Of a DNA stretch of 52,331 nucleotides, positions 26,783 to 34,640 are shown piece after piece. Positions within the stretch are counted from its first letter, which is position 1; each line of letters opens with the position of its first letter. The stretch is from Rhodococcus sp. (in: high G+C Gram-positive bacteria) (GTDB taxonomy: Bacteria > Actinomycetota > Actinomycetes > Mycobacteriales > Mycobacteriaceae), in assembly GCF_023264675.1 (NCBI RefSeq), contig NZ_JAHFVG010000041.1:1-52331 (forward strand), read 5' to 3'. The notes below the pieces were generated by a model. That model saw only the letters and a program-made list of their open reading frames with translations. It did no database searches and was not told where the DNA came from. A program made the position numbers and the translations under genes.

Positions 26783-28483
26783 CTACTCCGACTCCTTCTT
26801 CGCCGCAGCGCTAGCGGCCTCTTCGTCCCGCTCCTGCTTGGCTGCCGCGAGCCCGGACATCGTCCGCAGCGGAACCTCCTTGACGAAGAGGACGAGCACG
26901 AACCCGATGACCATCAGCAGGGACACCGCGAGGAAGACGTAGTCCATCGCGTCGGAGAATCCGATCCGGAACGGTTCGGCGAGCGCCGAATCCAGCTTCT
27001 GGATGAACGACGAATCCACCAGGGCGCTGCCGGCGATCGACGGATCGCGAGAGATCAGCGCATTGGCGAACCCGGTTTCGAGTGGATCGCCACTGGTCGA
27101 CGCCGCCTTCACCGCGGCCTGGAACTCGGGCTTCTCGGCAGCGGCGGTCAGTGCATCGGTCGTCTTCGGCGTGAGCTGGGTGAACAGCATCGACAGGAAG
27201 ACGGCAACGCCGAGCGTCGCGCCGATCTGCCGGAAGAACGTCGCCGACGACGTCGAGACACCCATGTCCTTCGGGGGCATCGCATTCTGGATCGCGAGGG
27301 TCAGCGGCTGCATCATCGAACCGAGTCCGACGCCGAACACAGCCATGACCACCATGGTCTGCCACAGCGGAGTGTCGGCATGGACGTAGTGGAACGTGAA
27401 CATCGCAATGGCCATGAGCGCGGTGCCGACGATCGGGAAGATCTTGTAGCGACCGGTCTTGGAGATCATGCGGCCGGACACGATGGAACTGATCATCAGC
27501 GCGCCGACGAGGGGCAGCGTCTGGTAACCGGCCAGAGTGGGCGACGATCCCTTGACCACCTGAAGGTACTGCGGCAGCAACGAGATTCCGCCGAACATTG
27601 CGGCACCGGCGATGACGCTCACCGCGATACACAACGAGAACAGACGGTTTCGGAAGAATCGCATCGGGATGAGCGCGTCGTCACCCATCTTGATCTCGGC
27701 CAACACGAACGCGATGATGCCGACAATCCCGACGCCGAAGCAGATCAGCGCGCGAGTGGATCCCCACCCCCAGACGCGGCCCTGCTCGGCGATGATCAGC
27801 AGCGGAACAAGACCGATGCTCAGCAACACTGCACCCCACCAGTCGACGCGAGCATCGCGCCGATTCACCGGAAGATTGAGTACGCGCCACACGACCACGA
27901 GCGCAATGATGCCCAGCGGGACGTTGATGTAGAACACCCAGCGCCAACCGGTGATACCGAGGATCGACGACTGTCCGGCGAGCAGTCCGCCGATGACCGG
28001 GCCGAGCACACTCGAGGTACCGAAGACGGCGAGGAAATAACCCTGATACTTCGCGCGTTCCCGCGGCGGCACGATGTCGCCGATGATGGCCAAGGCCATC
28101 GACATCAGGCCACCGGCTCCAAGACCCTGAACGGCGCGGAATGCCGCGAGCTCGTACATCGACGTCGAGATTCCGCACAGCATCGAGCCAATCACGAAGA
28201 TCGAGATGGCCGTCATGAAGAAGGGCTTACGTCCGTAGAGATCGGACAGCTTCCCGTAGAGCGGAGTCGACACGGTCGAGGTGATCAGATACGCCGTGGT
28301 GACCCACGCCAGTACGGAGAAGCCGTTGAGGTCGTCGGCAATCGTGCGGACCGACGTTGCGACGATCGTCTGGTCCAGTGCCGCCAGGAACATGCCCATC
28401 ATCAGCCCGGAAAGGATCGTCATGATCTCTCGGTGGCTGTACTCGCCGGACTCTGTCTTGGTCACTTCTGTTGGGGATACCAC
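26783..28483 (-). CDS. MFS drug:H+ antiporter, DHA2 (EmrB/QacA) family
   Basis: 566-aa, 14-helix major facilitator. The family motif LDQTIVATSVRTIADDLNG falls in the first helix/loop, motif A in GKLSDLYGRKPFF, and motif C-like glycines in FGTSSVLGPVIGGLLAG. A long extracytoplasmic loop of about 80 residues (TPKTTDALTAAAEKPEF onward) precedes the last helix, as in EmrB relatives. The C-terminus is a charged cytoplasmic tail (KQERDEEAASAAAKKESE). Export of toxic organics or lipids is likely, with no specific substrate evident. The start codon is GTG 28483. No regulator is adjacent. Confidence 0.9.
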   Translation of the reverse strand: MVSPTEVTKTESGEYSHREIMTILSGLMMGMFLAALDQTIVATSVRTIADDLNGFSVLAWVTTAYLITSTVSTPLYGKLSDLYGRKPFFMTAISIFVIGSMLCGISTSMYELAAFRAVQGLGAGGLMSMALAIIGDIVPPRERAKYQGYFLAVFGTSSVLGPVIGGLLAGQSSILGITGWRWVFYINVPLGIIALVVVWRVLNLPVNRRDARVDWWGAVLLSIGLVPLLIIAEQGRVWGWGSTRALICFGVGIVGIIAFVLAEIKMGDDALIPMRFFRNRLFSLCIAVSVIAGAAMFGGISLLPQYLQVVKGSSPTLAGYQTLPLVGALMISSIVSGRMISKTGRYKIFPIVGTALMAIAMFTFHYVHADTPLWQTMVVMAVFGVGLGSMMQPLTLAIQNAMPPKDMGVSTSSATFFRQIGATLGVAVFLSMLFTQLTPKTTDALTAAAEKPEFQAAVKAASTSGDPLETGFANALISRDPSIAGSALVDSSFIQKLDSALAEPFRIGFSDAMDYVFLAVSLLMVIGFVLVLFVKEVPLRTMSGLAAAKQERDEEAASAAAKKESE

Positions 28484-28579
28484 CGCTTGGTCACACCTTT
28501 ACGATATGTTTGCTTTCCGCACGCAACTAAATTCGGACCACCAGCATGCGCGTTCACACGACCGAAATGCAACGTGAAT

Positions 28580-29866
28580 TCAGCGGTCCCTGAACCGCTG
28601 CAGAATTTCGCGCATCGTATGCGGGTAGATGCCCTCTTCGGCCAGCTGCCTTCGCGTCTTTCGGCGCGTCAGCAACACACCCGTGATCGCGACGATCCAC
28701 ACCGGATACTGCGCCAGAAACGCGACTCTGAACGCATCGAAGGTATAACCGCCCATCGCTTGCAGGACCCAGCCGATGGTCGCGATCACCAGCAGTGATG
28801 CCAGAAAACCGCCGATGTTGACCATGCCCTGCGCCGTGCCGAGATTCGCACTCGGATTGAATGTGCGCGCGTAGTCGAACCCGATCACCGAGCCCGGGCC
28901 GCCCACCGAGATGACCACGACCAGCACGATCAGCAACCACAGTGGCGCCGGGCCCGGTAACGCGAGCACGATCGCCCACATCACCGCGTTGCTGACCATG
29001 ATCGCCAGCACCATCCACGACCGTCGCATCGGATATCGGCCGGTCAGGACCCCGAGTCCGATCCCCGACAGGACCGCGGAGACCACCGAGACCGACAGCA
29101 AAGCACCAGCAGTCGAGGCCGACAGGCCCTGCGCCGACGTCAGATAAGGAATGCCCCACAGCAACGCGAACACCGTGATCGAGAACTGCGTCCCCATGTG
29201 ACTGAAGAACCCCAACCGCGTGCCCGGACGCTTCCAGACCTGGCCGATCGTCGCGAGCGTCTCACGCAGCGACGTCGTCTCTTCGACGACGACGGTGCCG
29301 GCGGGGGCATCGCGGATCAGCGACAGAGCGAGTACGAATGCCACGAGACCGAGCGAGGCAGCGGTACCGAACGCGAACGTCCATCCAGGCCCGTTCAAGA
29401 GAATGAGGAAGGGCACGGCCGAGAGAATCTGACCTGTCTGCCCGAGCAGGCCCGTCAGCTGCGACACGATCGGGACCTGCCGAGGCTTGAACCACCGCGG
29501 AACCAGGCGCAGCACCGAAATGAACGTCAGCGCATCGCCGACGCCGACCAACGCCCGCGCGGCCACCGCCAGCGGCAGCGACTCCGTCACGGCAAGCGTG
29601 ACCTGCGCGATTGTCATCAGGAGAGCACCGAGCGCGATCATCTTGCGCGATCCGACCCGGTCGAGGACCACCCCCGCCGGAATCTGCATCGCCGCGTAGA
29701 CGACCACCTGCAGGACCACGAACGAGGACAACAGCGCGGGGCTGATCGAGAAACGATCGGCTGCGTCGAGTCCTGCGACACCGAACGCGGTCCGGTGGAG
29801 TACTCCGACGATGTAGGCGAAGACACCGACACCCCAGACCACCCACACAGTTCTCACTGGGATCAT
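28580..29866 (-). CDS. MFS transporter, 12-helix
   Basis: 428-aa major facilitator, start ATG 29866 (MIPVRTVWVVWGVGVFAYIVG). Motif A-like LDRVGSRKMIALG appears after helix 2, and 12 hydrophobic segments are present. The C-terminal tail is basic (RRKTRRQLAEEGIYPHTMREILQRFRDR). It resembles the broad actinobacterial group of uncharacterised MFS permeases rather than DHA2 exporters. It is divergent from aroQ with a 67-nt shared upstream region. Its stop is 96 nt from the start of the DHA2 transporter gene on the same strand. Substrate unknown. Confidence 0.85.
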   Translation of the reverse strand: MIPVRTVWVVWGVGVFAYIVGVLHRTAFGVAGLDAADRFSISPALLSSFVVLQVVVYAAMQIPAGVVLDRVGSRKMIALGALLMTIAQVTLAVTESLPLAVAARALVGVGDALTFISVLRLVPRWFKPRQVPIVSQLTGLLGQTGQILSAVPFLILLNGPGWTFAFGTAASLGLVAFVLALSLIRDAPAGTVVVEETTSLRETLATIGQVWKRPGTRLGFFSHMGTQFSITVFALLWGIPYLTSAQGLSASTAGALLSVSVVSAVLSGIGLGVLTGRYPMRRSWMVLAIMVSNAVMWAIVLALPGPAPLWLLIVLVVVISVGGPGSVIGFDYARTFNPSANLGTAQGMVNIGGFLASLLVIATIGWVLQAMGGYTFDAFRVAFLAQYPVWIVAITGVLLTRRKTRRQLAEEGIYPHTMREILQRFRDR

Positions 29867-29933
29867 TGTGCCAAGACCGCTGTGAAAAGATCGCACCCGG
29901 CAGTAGTCGACCACCAGGAAAGTGAGCAATGAC

Positions 29934-30368
29934 ATGGCAGGACACATCTTGGTGCTCAACGGACCGAACCTGAACATGCTCGGTACCCGTCAACCCGAGG
30001 TGTACGGCCGCGAGAGCCTGGCCGATGTCGTCGCGCTGTGTGAGAAAACAGCCGCAGCGCACGGGCGAACCATCCGCGCCGAGCAGTCGAACCACGAAGG
30101 TCAATTGATCGACTGGATTCACGAGGCACGGGGAACGGCGTCGGGAATCGTCATCAACCCCGGTGGACTGACTCACACTTCGGTCGCGCTTCGAGACGCA
30201 CTCGTCATCCCCGAAGTGCCGATCATCGAAGTTCACATCAGCAACGTTCACGCCCGCGAGGAGTTCCGTCACCACTCGTTCGTCTCCCCCATCGCCAGCG
30301 GAGTCATCGCCGGACTCGGCATTGCAGGTTACGGATTCGCCGTCGAACGGATCGTCGCACTGACCTGA
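29934..30368 (+). CDS. aroQ: Type II 3-dehydroquinate dehydratase
   Basis: 144-aa enzyme of the shikimate pathway, removing water from 3-dehydroquinate by a trans mechanism via an enolate. The signature ILVLNGPNLNMLGTRQPEVYG includes the flexible-loop Arg19 and catalytic Tyr24. VINPGGLTHTSVALRDAL and IEVHISNVHAREEFRHHS supply the Asn and the catalytic His. Length is normal (about 145). I start it at ATG 29934. A GTG at 29922, only 3 nt after AGGA, would add four residues. It stands alone, away from aroB/aroK, which is common enough in this genus. Confidence 0.93.
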   Translation: MAGHILVLNGPNLNMLGTRQPEVYGRESLADVVALCEKTAAAHGRTIRAEQSNHEGQLIDWIHEARGTASGIVINPGGLTHTSVALRDALVIPEVPIIEVHISNVHAREEFRHHSFVSPIASGVIAGLGIAGYGFAVERIVALT

Positions 30369-30388
30369 GAGCCTGCCGAGCACTCAGC

Positions 30389-30415
30389 TTGACCTCAGGT
30401 TTACCCGCCTATGCT
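30389..30415 (+). promoter_or_regulatory. Possible promoter of the dsbA-vkor pair
   Basis: TTGACC (30389-30394) and TATGCT (30410-30415) are 15 bp apart, or 16 bp if CTTGAC is taken as the -35. They lie 38 nt upstream of GTG 30453. Both boxes are good but the spacing is short, so this is a tentative call. Confidence 0.35.
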
Positions 30416-30452
30416 GGCCGGGGACATTCGGCGAGCAAGCGAGGACTTTGCG

Positions 30453-31184
30453 GTGAGCGACAACAGCAAGAAGAAGGCACAGGCGGCAGCAGCGGCGTTG
30501 CAAGGAAAGAAGGACAAGCAACGCCGGACGCTGATTCAGGTCGCCGTGGCCGTCGTACTGATCGCGCTCGTTGCCGTCATCGGTTTCAACATCGCATCGA
30601 AGGACGACGACACCACTGCTACCGCCGTTGCCGCGGCACCGTCCTCGGTGACCGCCGACGGTGCCATCCGAGTCGGGGCCGCGGACGCGAAAGTCGTCGT
30701 GACTGCCGTCGAAGATTTCCAGTGCCCCGCGTGCAAGCAGTTCGAGTCCATCAGCGGTGACACCCTCACCGATCTCGTCGCAGACGGAACCATCGCCGTC
30801 GACTACAAGCCGATCGCGATTCTCGATCGCATGTCCTCGACCCAGTACTCCACCCGCGCCGCCAACGCGAGCATCTGCGTCGCGGACTCCAACAAAGACG
30901 TGTGGCCCGCCTGGCACAAGGCGATGTTCGAGCAGCAGCCCGCCGAGGGCGGCGACGGCTTGACCGACGACGAACTCATCGCCATCGCCGCCGCCGCGGG
31001 AGCCGACAGCCCGGACGTCGCGAGCTGCATCACCGCCGGCACCAACACCGACTACGTCACCGACGCGACCAAGTCAGTCATCGCCGGCGGCGTCACCGGC
31101 ACTCCGACCGTGTCGGTCAACGGAACCGTCGTGTCGAACCCGACACCGGACGGACTGCGCGCCGCGATCACCGCCGCCCAGTAG
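30453..31184 (+). CDS. Membrane-anchored DsbA-like thiol oxidoreductase
   Basis: 243-aa protein with a short basic cytoplasmic tail, one membrane helix (LIQVAVAVVLIALVAVIGFNI, about residues 27-47) and an exported thioredoxin_4 domain. The active site is FQCPACKQF (Cys91, Cys94), and the cis-Pro loop is VTGTPTVSVNG. Two further cysteines (ASICVADS and VASCITAG) match the extra disulfide of mycobacterial DsbA. It introduces disulfides into exported proteins and is re-oxidised by VKOR, whose gene starts 4 nt downstream. GTG 30453 has GAGGA 7 nt upstream, so earlier starts are unlikely. Confidence 0.9.
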   Translation: MSDNSKKKAQAAAAALQGKKDKQRRTLIQVAVAVVLIALVAVIGFNIASKDDDTTATAVAAAPSSVTADGAIRVGAADAKVVVTAVEDFQCPACKQFESISGDTLTDLVADGTIAVDYKPIAILDRMSSTQYSTRAANASICVADSNKDVWPAWHKAMFEQQPAEGGDGLTDDELIAIAAAAGADSPDVASCITAGTNTDYVTDATKSVIAGGVTGTPTVSVNGTVVSNPTPDGLRAAITAAQ

Positions 31185-31188
31185 AAGA

Positions 31189-31758
31189 ATGAGAACCAGC
31201 AAGACGACCGCCTGGGTCCTCACGATCGGCGGACTGCTCGGACTGATCGCCGCACTGACCCTGACGATCGAACGCATCAAACTGCTGATGGACAGCTCGT
31301 ACGTACCGTCCTGCAGCTTGAATCCTGTTCTCTCGTGCGGGTCGGTGATGACCACCGACCAAGCCGCGCTCTTCGGATTCCCCAATCCGATCATCGGGAT
31401 CGTGGCGTTCACCGTCGTCGTCGTCACCGGAATCCTGACGCTCGCGAAGATCGAACTTCCGCACTGGTACTGGCTCGGGCTCTCTCTGGGAACGCTGCTC
31501 GGCGAGGTATTCATCCACTGGTTGATCGATCAGAGCCTGTACGAAATCGGGGCACTCTGCCCGTACTGCATGGTTGTCTGGCTGGTGACGATGCCGATCT
31601 TTCTCGTATCGCTGTCGCAGCTGGTGGACCGCGACCACAGTTCGACCGTCCCACGGCTGTTCCTCGAATGGCGTTGGACCATTCTCGCTCTCTGGTACGC
31701 CGTCGTCATCGCCTTGATCGGCATCCGGTTCTCCGACTACTGGGCCACGTTCTTCTAG
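31189..31758 (+). CDS. Vitamin K epoxide reductase (VKOR) homologue, DsbB-equivalent
   Basis: 189-aa membrane protein with about five helices. It has the loop cysteines Cys42 and Cys50 (SCSLNPVLSCGSV) and the quinone-site pair Cys124-Cys127 (LCPYCMVV). In actinobacteria VKOR replaces DsbB and passes electrons from DsbA to menaquinone. The gene order dsbA-vkor matches that in Mycobacterium tuberculosis (Rv2969c-Rv2968c). Its TAG stop overlaps by two bases the stop of the convergent Rid gene. Confidence 0.93.
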   Translation: MRTSKTTAWVLTIGGLLGLIAALTLTIERIKLLMDSSYVPSCSLNPVLSCGSVMTTDQAALFGFPNPIIGIVAFTVVVVTGILTLAKIELPHWYWLGLSLGTLLGEVFIHWLIDQSLYEIGALCPYCMVVWLVTMPIFLVSLSQLVDRDHSSTVPRLFLEWRWTILALWYAVVIALIGIRFSDYWATFF

Positions 31759-32150
31759 AGAACCGCCACGGCGTCGATCTCGATCAGCAACTCCGGCATC
31801 GCGAGCCGAGACACTTCGACGACGGTCTGGGCAGGCCTCGTCTCGGGAAACAGCTCGCCGAGGATTGCGGTGTATGTATCGAGGTTGCTCACATCCGCGA
31901 AGTAGACCGTCAGTTTGACCACGTTCGCGAGGGTTCCTCCCGCTGCATCGAGGATCAGCCGAATGTTCTCGAACGACAACCTGATCTGGGCCTCGACGTC
32001 GCCGACGCCCTCGAACTGCCCGTCGGCGGTGATCGCGGTCTGGCCGGACAGATACAACGTTTTCGACGCGTTCTCCACCGCGACGCACTGCGACAACAGC
32101 TGCGCACCCGGATCCCACACGGTGCCGGGCGAGATCACGTACTTGTCCAT
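31755..32150 (-). CDS. Rid (YjgF/YER057c/UK114) family protein
   Basis: 131-aa Rid-fold protein beginning MDKYVISPGTVWDPG. The LYLSGQTAITADG and VKLTVYFADVSNLDTY segments are typical. RPAQTVVEVSRLAMPELLIEIDAVAV holds the C-terminal core, but the RidA catalytic Arg (usually RxxVxVxxLP followed by E) is shifted, with A-Q before TVVEVS. So enamine/imine deaminase activity of the RidA type is uncertain, and Rid4-7-like roles are possible. ATG 32150 is preceded by AAGGAG at about 4 nt. It overlaps the vkor stop tail to tail. Confidence 0.82.
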   Translation of the reverse strand: MDKYVISPGTVWDPGAQLLSQCVAVENASKTLYLSGQTAITADGQFEGVGDVEAQIRLSFENIRLILDAAGGTLANVVKLTVYFADVSNLDTYTAILGELFPETRPAQTVVEVSRLAMPELLIEIDAVAVL

Positions 32151-32274
32151 CGGGCTCCTTCGTCGGTCGCGCATCGCATCGTCAACCTACCCATCGCGCG
32201 CGCAGCGTCGAGAGCGACGGGTGGGTGAGGTCCGCGAATTCGAGACCACGGACCGCACCGACAGTGCATGATGA

Positions 32275-32290
32275 TGTGAGTCAGCTCACG
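32275..32290. promoter_or_regulatory. CRP/GlxR-type binding site
   Basis: TGTGAGTCAGCTCACG matches the TGTGA-N6-TCACA consensus of actinobacterial CRP/GlxR at 9 of 10 positions. It is centred about 64 nt upstream of the transglycosylase/NlpC gene start (32347). cAMP-CRP control of peptidoglycan hydrolases is known in corynebacteria and mycobacteria, so regulation of this gene is likely. Direction (activation or repression) is not evident. Confidence 0.55.
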
Positions 32291-32346
32291 CGGGGATGAG
32301 CGGACGCGGAACGTTGGGGAGAGGTCCGAGCACCGGGAGTTGTTTT

Positions 32347-33786
32347 ATGGCAGGCGATCCGATCGCAGTCATCGTCGCAGTGGTGATGTCTGCAGCAGGG
32401 GCAGCAGCAGGAGCCGATCTACCCCCGCAGATTCAGGACGGGGTTGCCGGGGTGGCCGCAGCGGCGGAAGATTCCGCGCCCGGTCTGCAGAAGCAACTCG
32501 ACGATCTACTCGGCGGTCTACCGGCGCCCGCAGCGGACACCGCGGGCACCATGCTCGACAATGCCGCGGCAGCAATCGAAACCGCCGCGGAGCCGATGCT
32601 GCCGGCGGCGACACCGGAAGCCGGGACCACCGATCCCGCGGATCCCGCCGCGGTGGCCGATCTCCCTGCCGCTGCTGCCGCCGCAGCCGCAGCGGTGCTC
32701 CCCACGGTGGCCAGTGCAGCACCCGTCGCCAGTGCCTCGATTTCGTCGTTGATTCCAAGTTTCGGTGGGGCCTTGCAATTCGGCGGCTCGACGTTCTCGC
32801 TCAGCGATCTGGCCTCGCAGACCGCGTTCATGCCCGCGGCCGAGGCGCTGCGTCGCGCTCTGTTCCCCGGTATGCCTGCGACCTTCACCGGAGTGTCCAA
32901 TTCACCGATCGGTGCCATCACCGCATTCGTGCCGTGGCTGATGAAAGCAGGCGAGATCTGCGGCGGTGTGAAGGCACCGACCATCGCCGCCCTGTATGCC
33001 GCCGAGAACGGCTTCCGTTTCGGACCCACCTCGCCCGTGTCCAGCACCGGCGCCCGCGGGCCAGGCCAGTTCATGCCTGATACCTGGAAGACCTACGGCA
33101 AGGACGCCGACGGGGACGGCGTCGCCGACATCAACGGAATCGCCGACTCCGTGATGGCATCGGGAAACCTGCTGTGCGACATCAACGGCCAGGTCGAGCA
33201 ATGGAAGAAGGACGGGAAAGTCTCGGGCGACTCCCTCGATCTGACCATCGCCGGCTACAATGCGGGCGCGGGCGCCGTACTTCGATCCGGCGGAATGCCT
33301 TCTGGCACCGTGGATTACGAGACGCAAACCAAGCCGTACGTTGCCCGCATCCGCGCCACCGAAATGCAGTTCTCGGCCATCATGAACCCGTTCGCCGGTC
33401 TCGATCTCGCCGGAATCGGCTCGCGCGCCGTCAAATCGGCAATGGACTACCTCGGCCTTCCGTACGTCTGGGGCGGCGGCAACATCAACGGCCCGTCCGG
33501 CGGCGGGTTCGACTGCTCCGGTCTGACGTCGTACGCCATCTTCAAGGCGTCGGGAGGAAAGGTAGCGCTCCCACGCACCTCCGAAACACAGTGGAACGTC
33601 GGCACGGAGATCCCGCTGTCGATGGCTCAGCCCGGAGATCTCCTGTTCGGAAACTGGCAGGCGGGCGGACCGGGACACGTCGCCATCTACATCGGAAACG
33701 GCCAGATGGTGCATGCCCCGACCACCGGGGATGTCGTCCGCGTCGCGCCCGTGTTCGATGGAATGAAAGCGCGGCGAGTGCTCTGA
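32347..33786 (+). CDS. Bifunctional peptidoglycan hydrolase: transglycosylase + NlpC/P60
   Basis: 479-aa cell-wall enzyme. A hydrophobic N-terminus (IAVIVAVVMSAAGAAAGAD) serves as signal or anchor, followed by an Ala/Pro-rich region of about 130 residues. A lytic-transglycosylase/goose-lysozyme-like domain has AAENGFRFGP (catalytic Glu), GARGPGQFMPDTW and IAGYNAGAGAV. The C-terminal NlpC/P60 endopeptidase has GFDCSGLTSY (Cys390), GPGHVAIYIG (His444) and MVHAP. It would cut both glycan and stem peptide, as in cell separation or growth. ATG 32347 has GGGAG 7 nt upstream. A CRP-like site lies upstream. Confidence 0.9.
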   Translation: MAGDPIAVIVAVVMSAAGAAAGADLPPQIQDGVAGVAAAAEDSAPGLQKQLDDLLGGLPAPAADTAGTMLDNAAAAIETAAEPMLPAATPEAGTTDPADPAAVADLPAAAAAAAAAVLPTVASAAPVASASISSLIPSFGGALQFGGSTFSLSDLASQTAFMPAAEALRRALFPGMPATFTGVSNSPIGAITAFVPWLMKAGEICGGVKAPTIAALYAAENGFRFGPTSPVSSTGARGPGQFMPDTWKTYGKDADGDGVADINGIADSVMASGNLLCDINGQVEQWKKDGKVSGDSLDLTIAGYNAGAGAVLRSGGMPSGTVDYETQTKPYVARIRATEMQFSAIMNPFAGLDLAGIGSRAVKSAMDYLGLPYVWGGGNINGPSGGGFDCSGLTSYAIFKASGGKVALPRTSETQWNVGTEIPLSMAQPGDLLFGNWQAGGPGHVAIYIGNGQMVHAPTTGDVVRVAPVFDGMKARRVL

Positions 33787-33860
33787 CATCAGCGTCCGGC
33801 CGCGTCGGGTAGGTTCGAACCGACCGAGAACACCGCGCGCGAGCAGAGGGGCCGAACCAA

Positions 33861-34640
33861 GTGGTTGACGGAGCCGGCACGGAACCATTGGGCTTCGACG
33901 ACGCCCTGGCCCCGGCCCCGCCTGCAGGTGAAGGTTTCGAAACCGGTTGGACCGTACGAACCGGCGACGTCGATCCCGGCAATCGTCTTCGGTTCGACGG
34001 TATCGCGCGCTATCTCCAGGACATCGGCTCGGACAATCTCGACGCGACCCCACTCGGCGTCACCGACCCGTTCTGGATCGTCCGACGCACCGTGATCGAC
34101 GTGCATCGCCCGGTCGAGTTCCCCGACCGAGTTCAGATGCGACGGTGGTGCTCGTCGATGTCGACGCGATGGTCCAACATGCGCGTCCAGATCACCAGCG
34201 ACAAGGGCGCATCGATCGAGACCGAGGGTTTCTGGATCAACATCAGCGCAACCACCGGAATGCCGACGCGGATCAGCGACGAAGCCTTGGAACTGTTGGC
34301 TCGCACCACCGAGCAGCATCGTCTCCGCTGGAAGCCGTGGCTCACCGAACCAGCGCCCGCACCATCACATACCGACATCCACTTTCCGTTGCGCGCCACC
34401 GACATCGACTCGTTCAACCACGTCAACAACGCCGCATACTGGCATGCCGTCGAAGAATTACTCGTCGATCAACGCCCACTGGTGACGGCACCGCACCGCG
34501 CCGTCATCGAATACCTGTCACCGGTACTCGGCGGCGAGCACGTCACCATCCGTCATCGCTACGACGAGGGTGCTCTCACACTGTGGTTCGTGGTCGACGG
34601 CGCCGTGCGTTCGGTCGCGAAAGTCGCACCGAGGGCCTGA
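33861..34640 (+). CDS. Acyl-ACP thioesterase, FatA/PF01643 double-hotdog
   Basis: 259-aa thioesterase releasing fatty acid from ACP (or CoA). Two hotdog repeats are visible: VDPGNRLRFDGIARYLQDIG in the first, and DIDSFNHVNNAAYWHAVEE in the second. The NHVNN motif holds the Asn/His pair used by plant FatA/FatB. Start is GTG 33861. Its 3' end runs 82 nt into the end of the convergent acyl-ligase gene of the biotin-transport operon. Antisense interaction is therefore possible, and a shared acyl theme with that operon may be coincidence. Confidence 0.85.
   Translation: MVDGAGTEPLGFDDALAPAPPAGEGFETGWTVRTGDVDPGNRLRFDGIARYLQDIGSDNLDATPLGVTDPFWIVRRTVIDVHRPVEFPDRVQMRRWCSSMSTRWSNMRVQITSDKGASIETEGFWINISATTGMPTRISDEALELLARTTEQHRLRWKPWLTEPAPAPSHTDIHFPLRATDIDSFNHVNNAAYWHAVEELLVDQRPLVTAPHRAVIEYLSPVLGGEHVTIRHRYDEGALTLWFVVDGAVRSVAKVAPRA

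Noticed and set aside
30389..30415. TTGACC/TATGCT as a firm promoter
   Set aside because: The 15-bp spacing is short; kept only as a low-confidence feature.
32151..32346. A c-di-AMP (ydaO) riboswitch before the NlpC/P60 gene, as found before some actinobacterial cell-wall hydrolases
   Set aside because: The gap is 196 nt and I cannot find the conserved ydaO sequence blocks; the CRP-like site explains the clearest signal.
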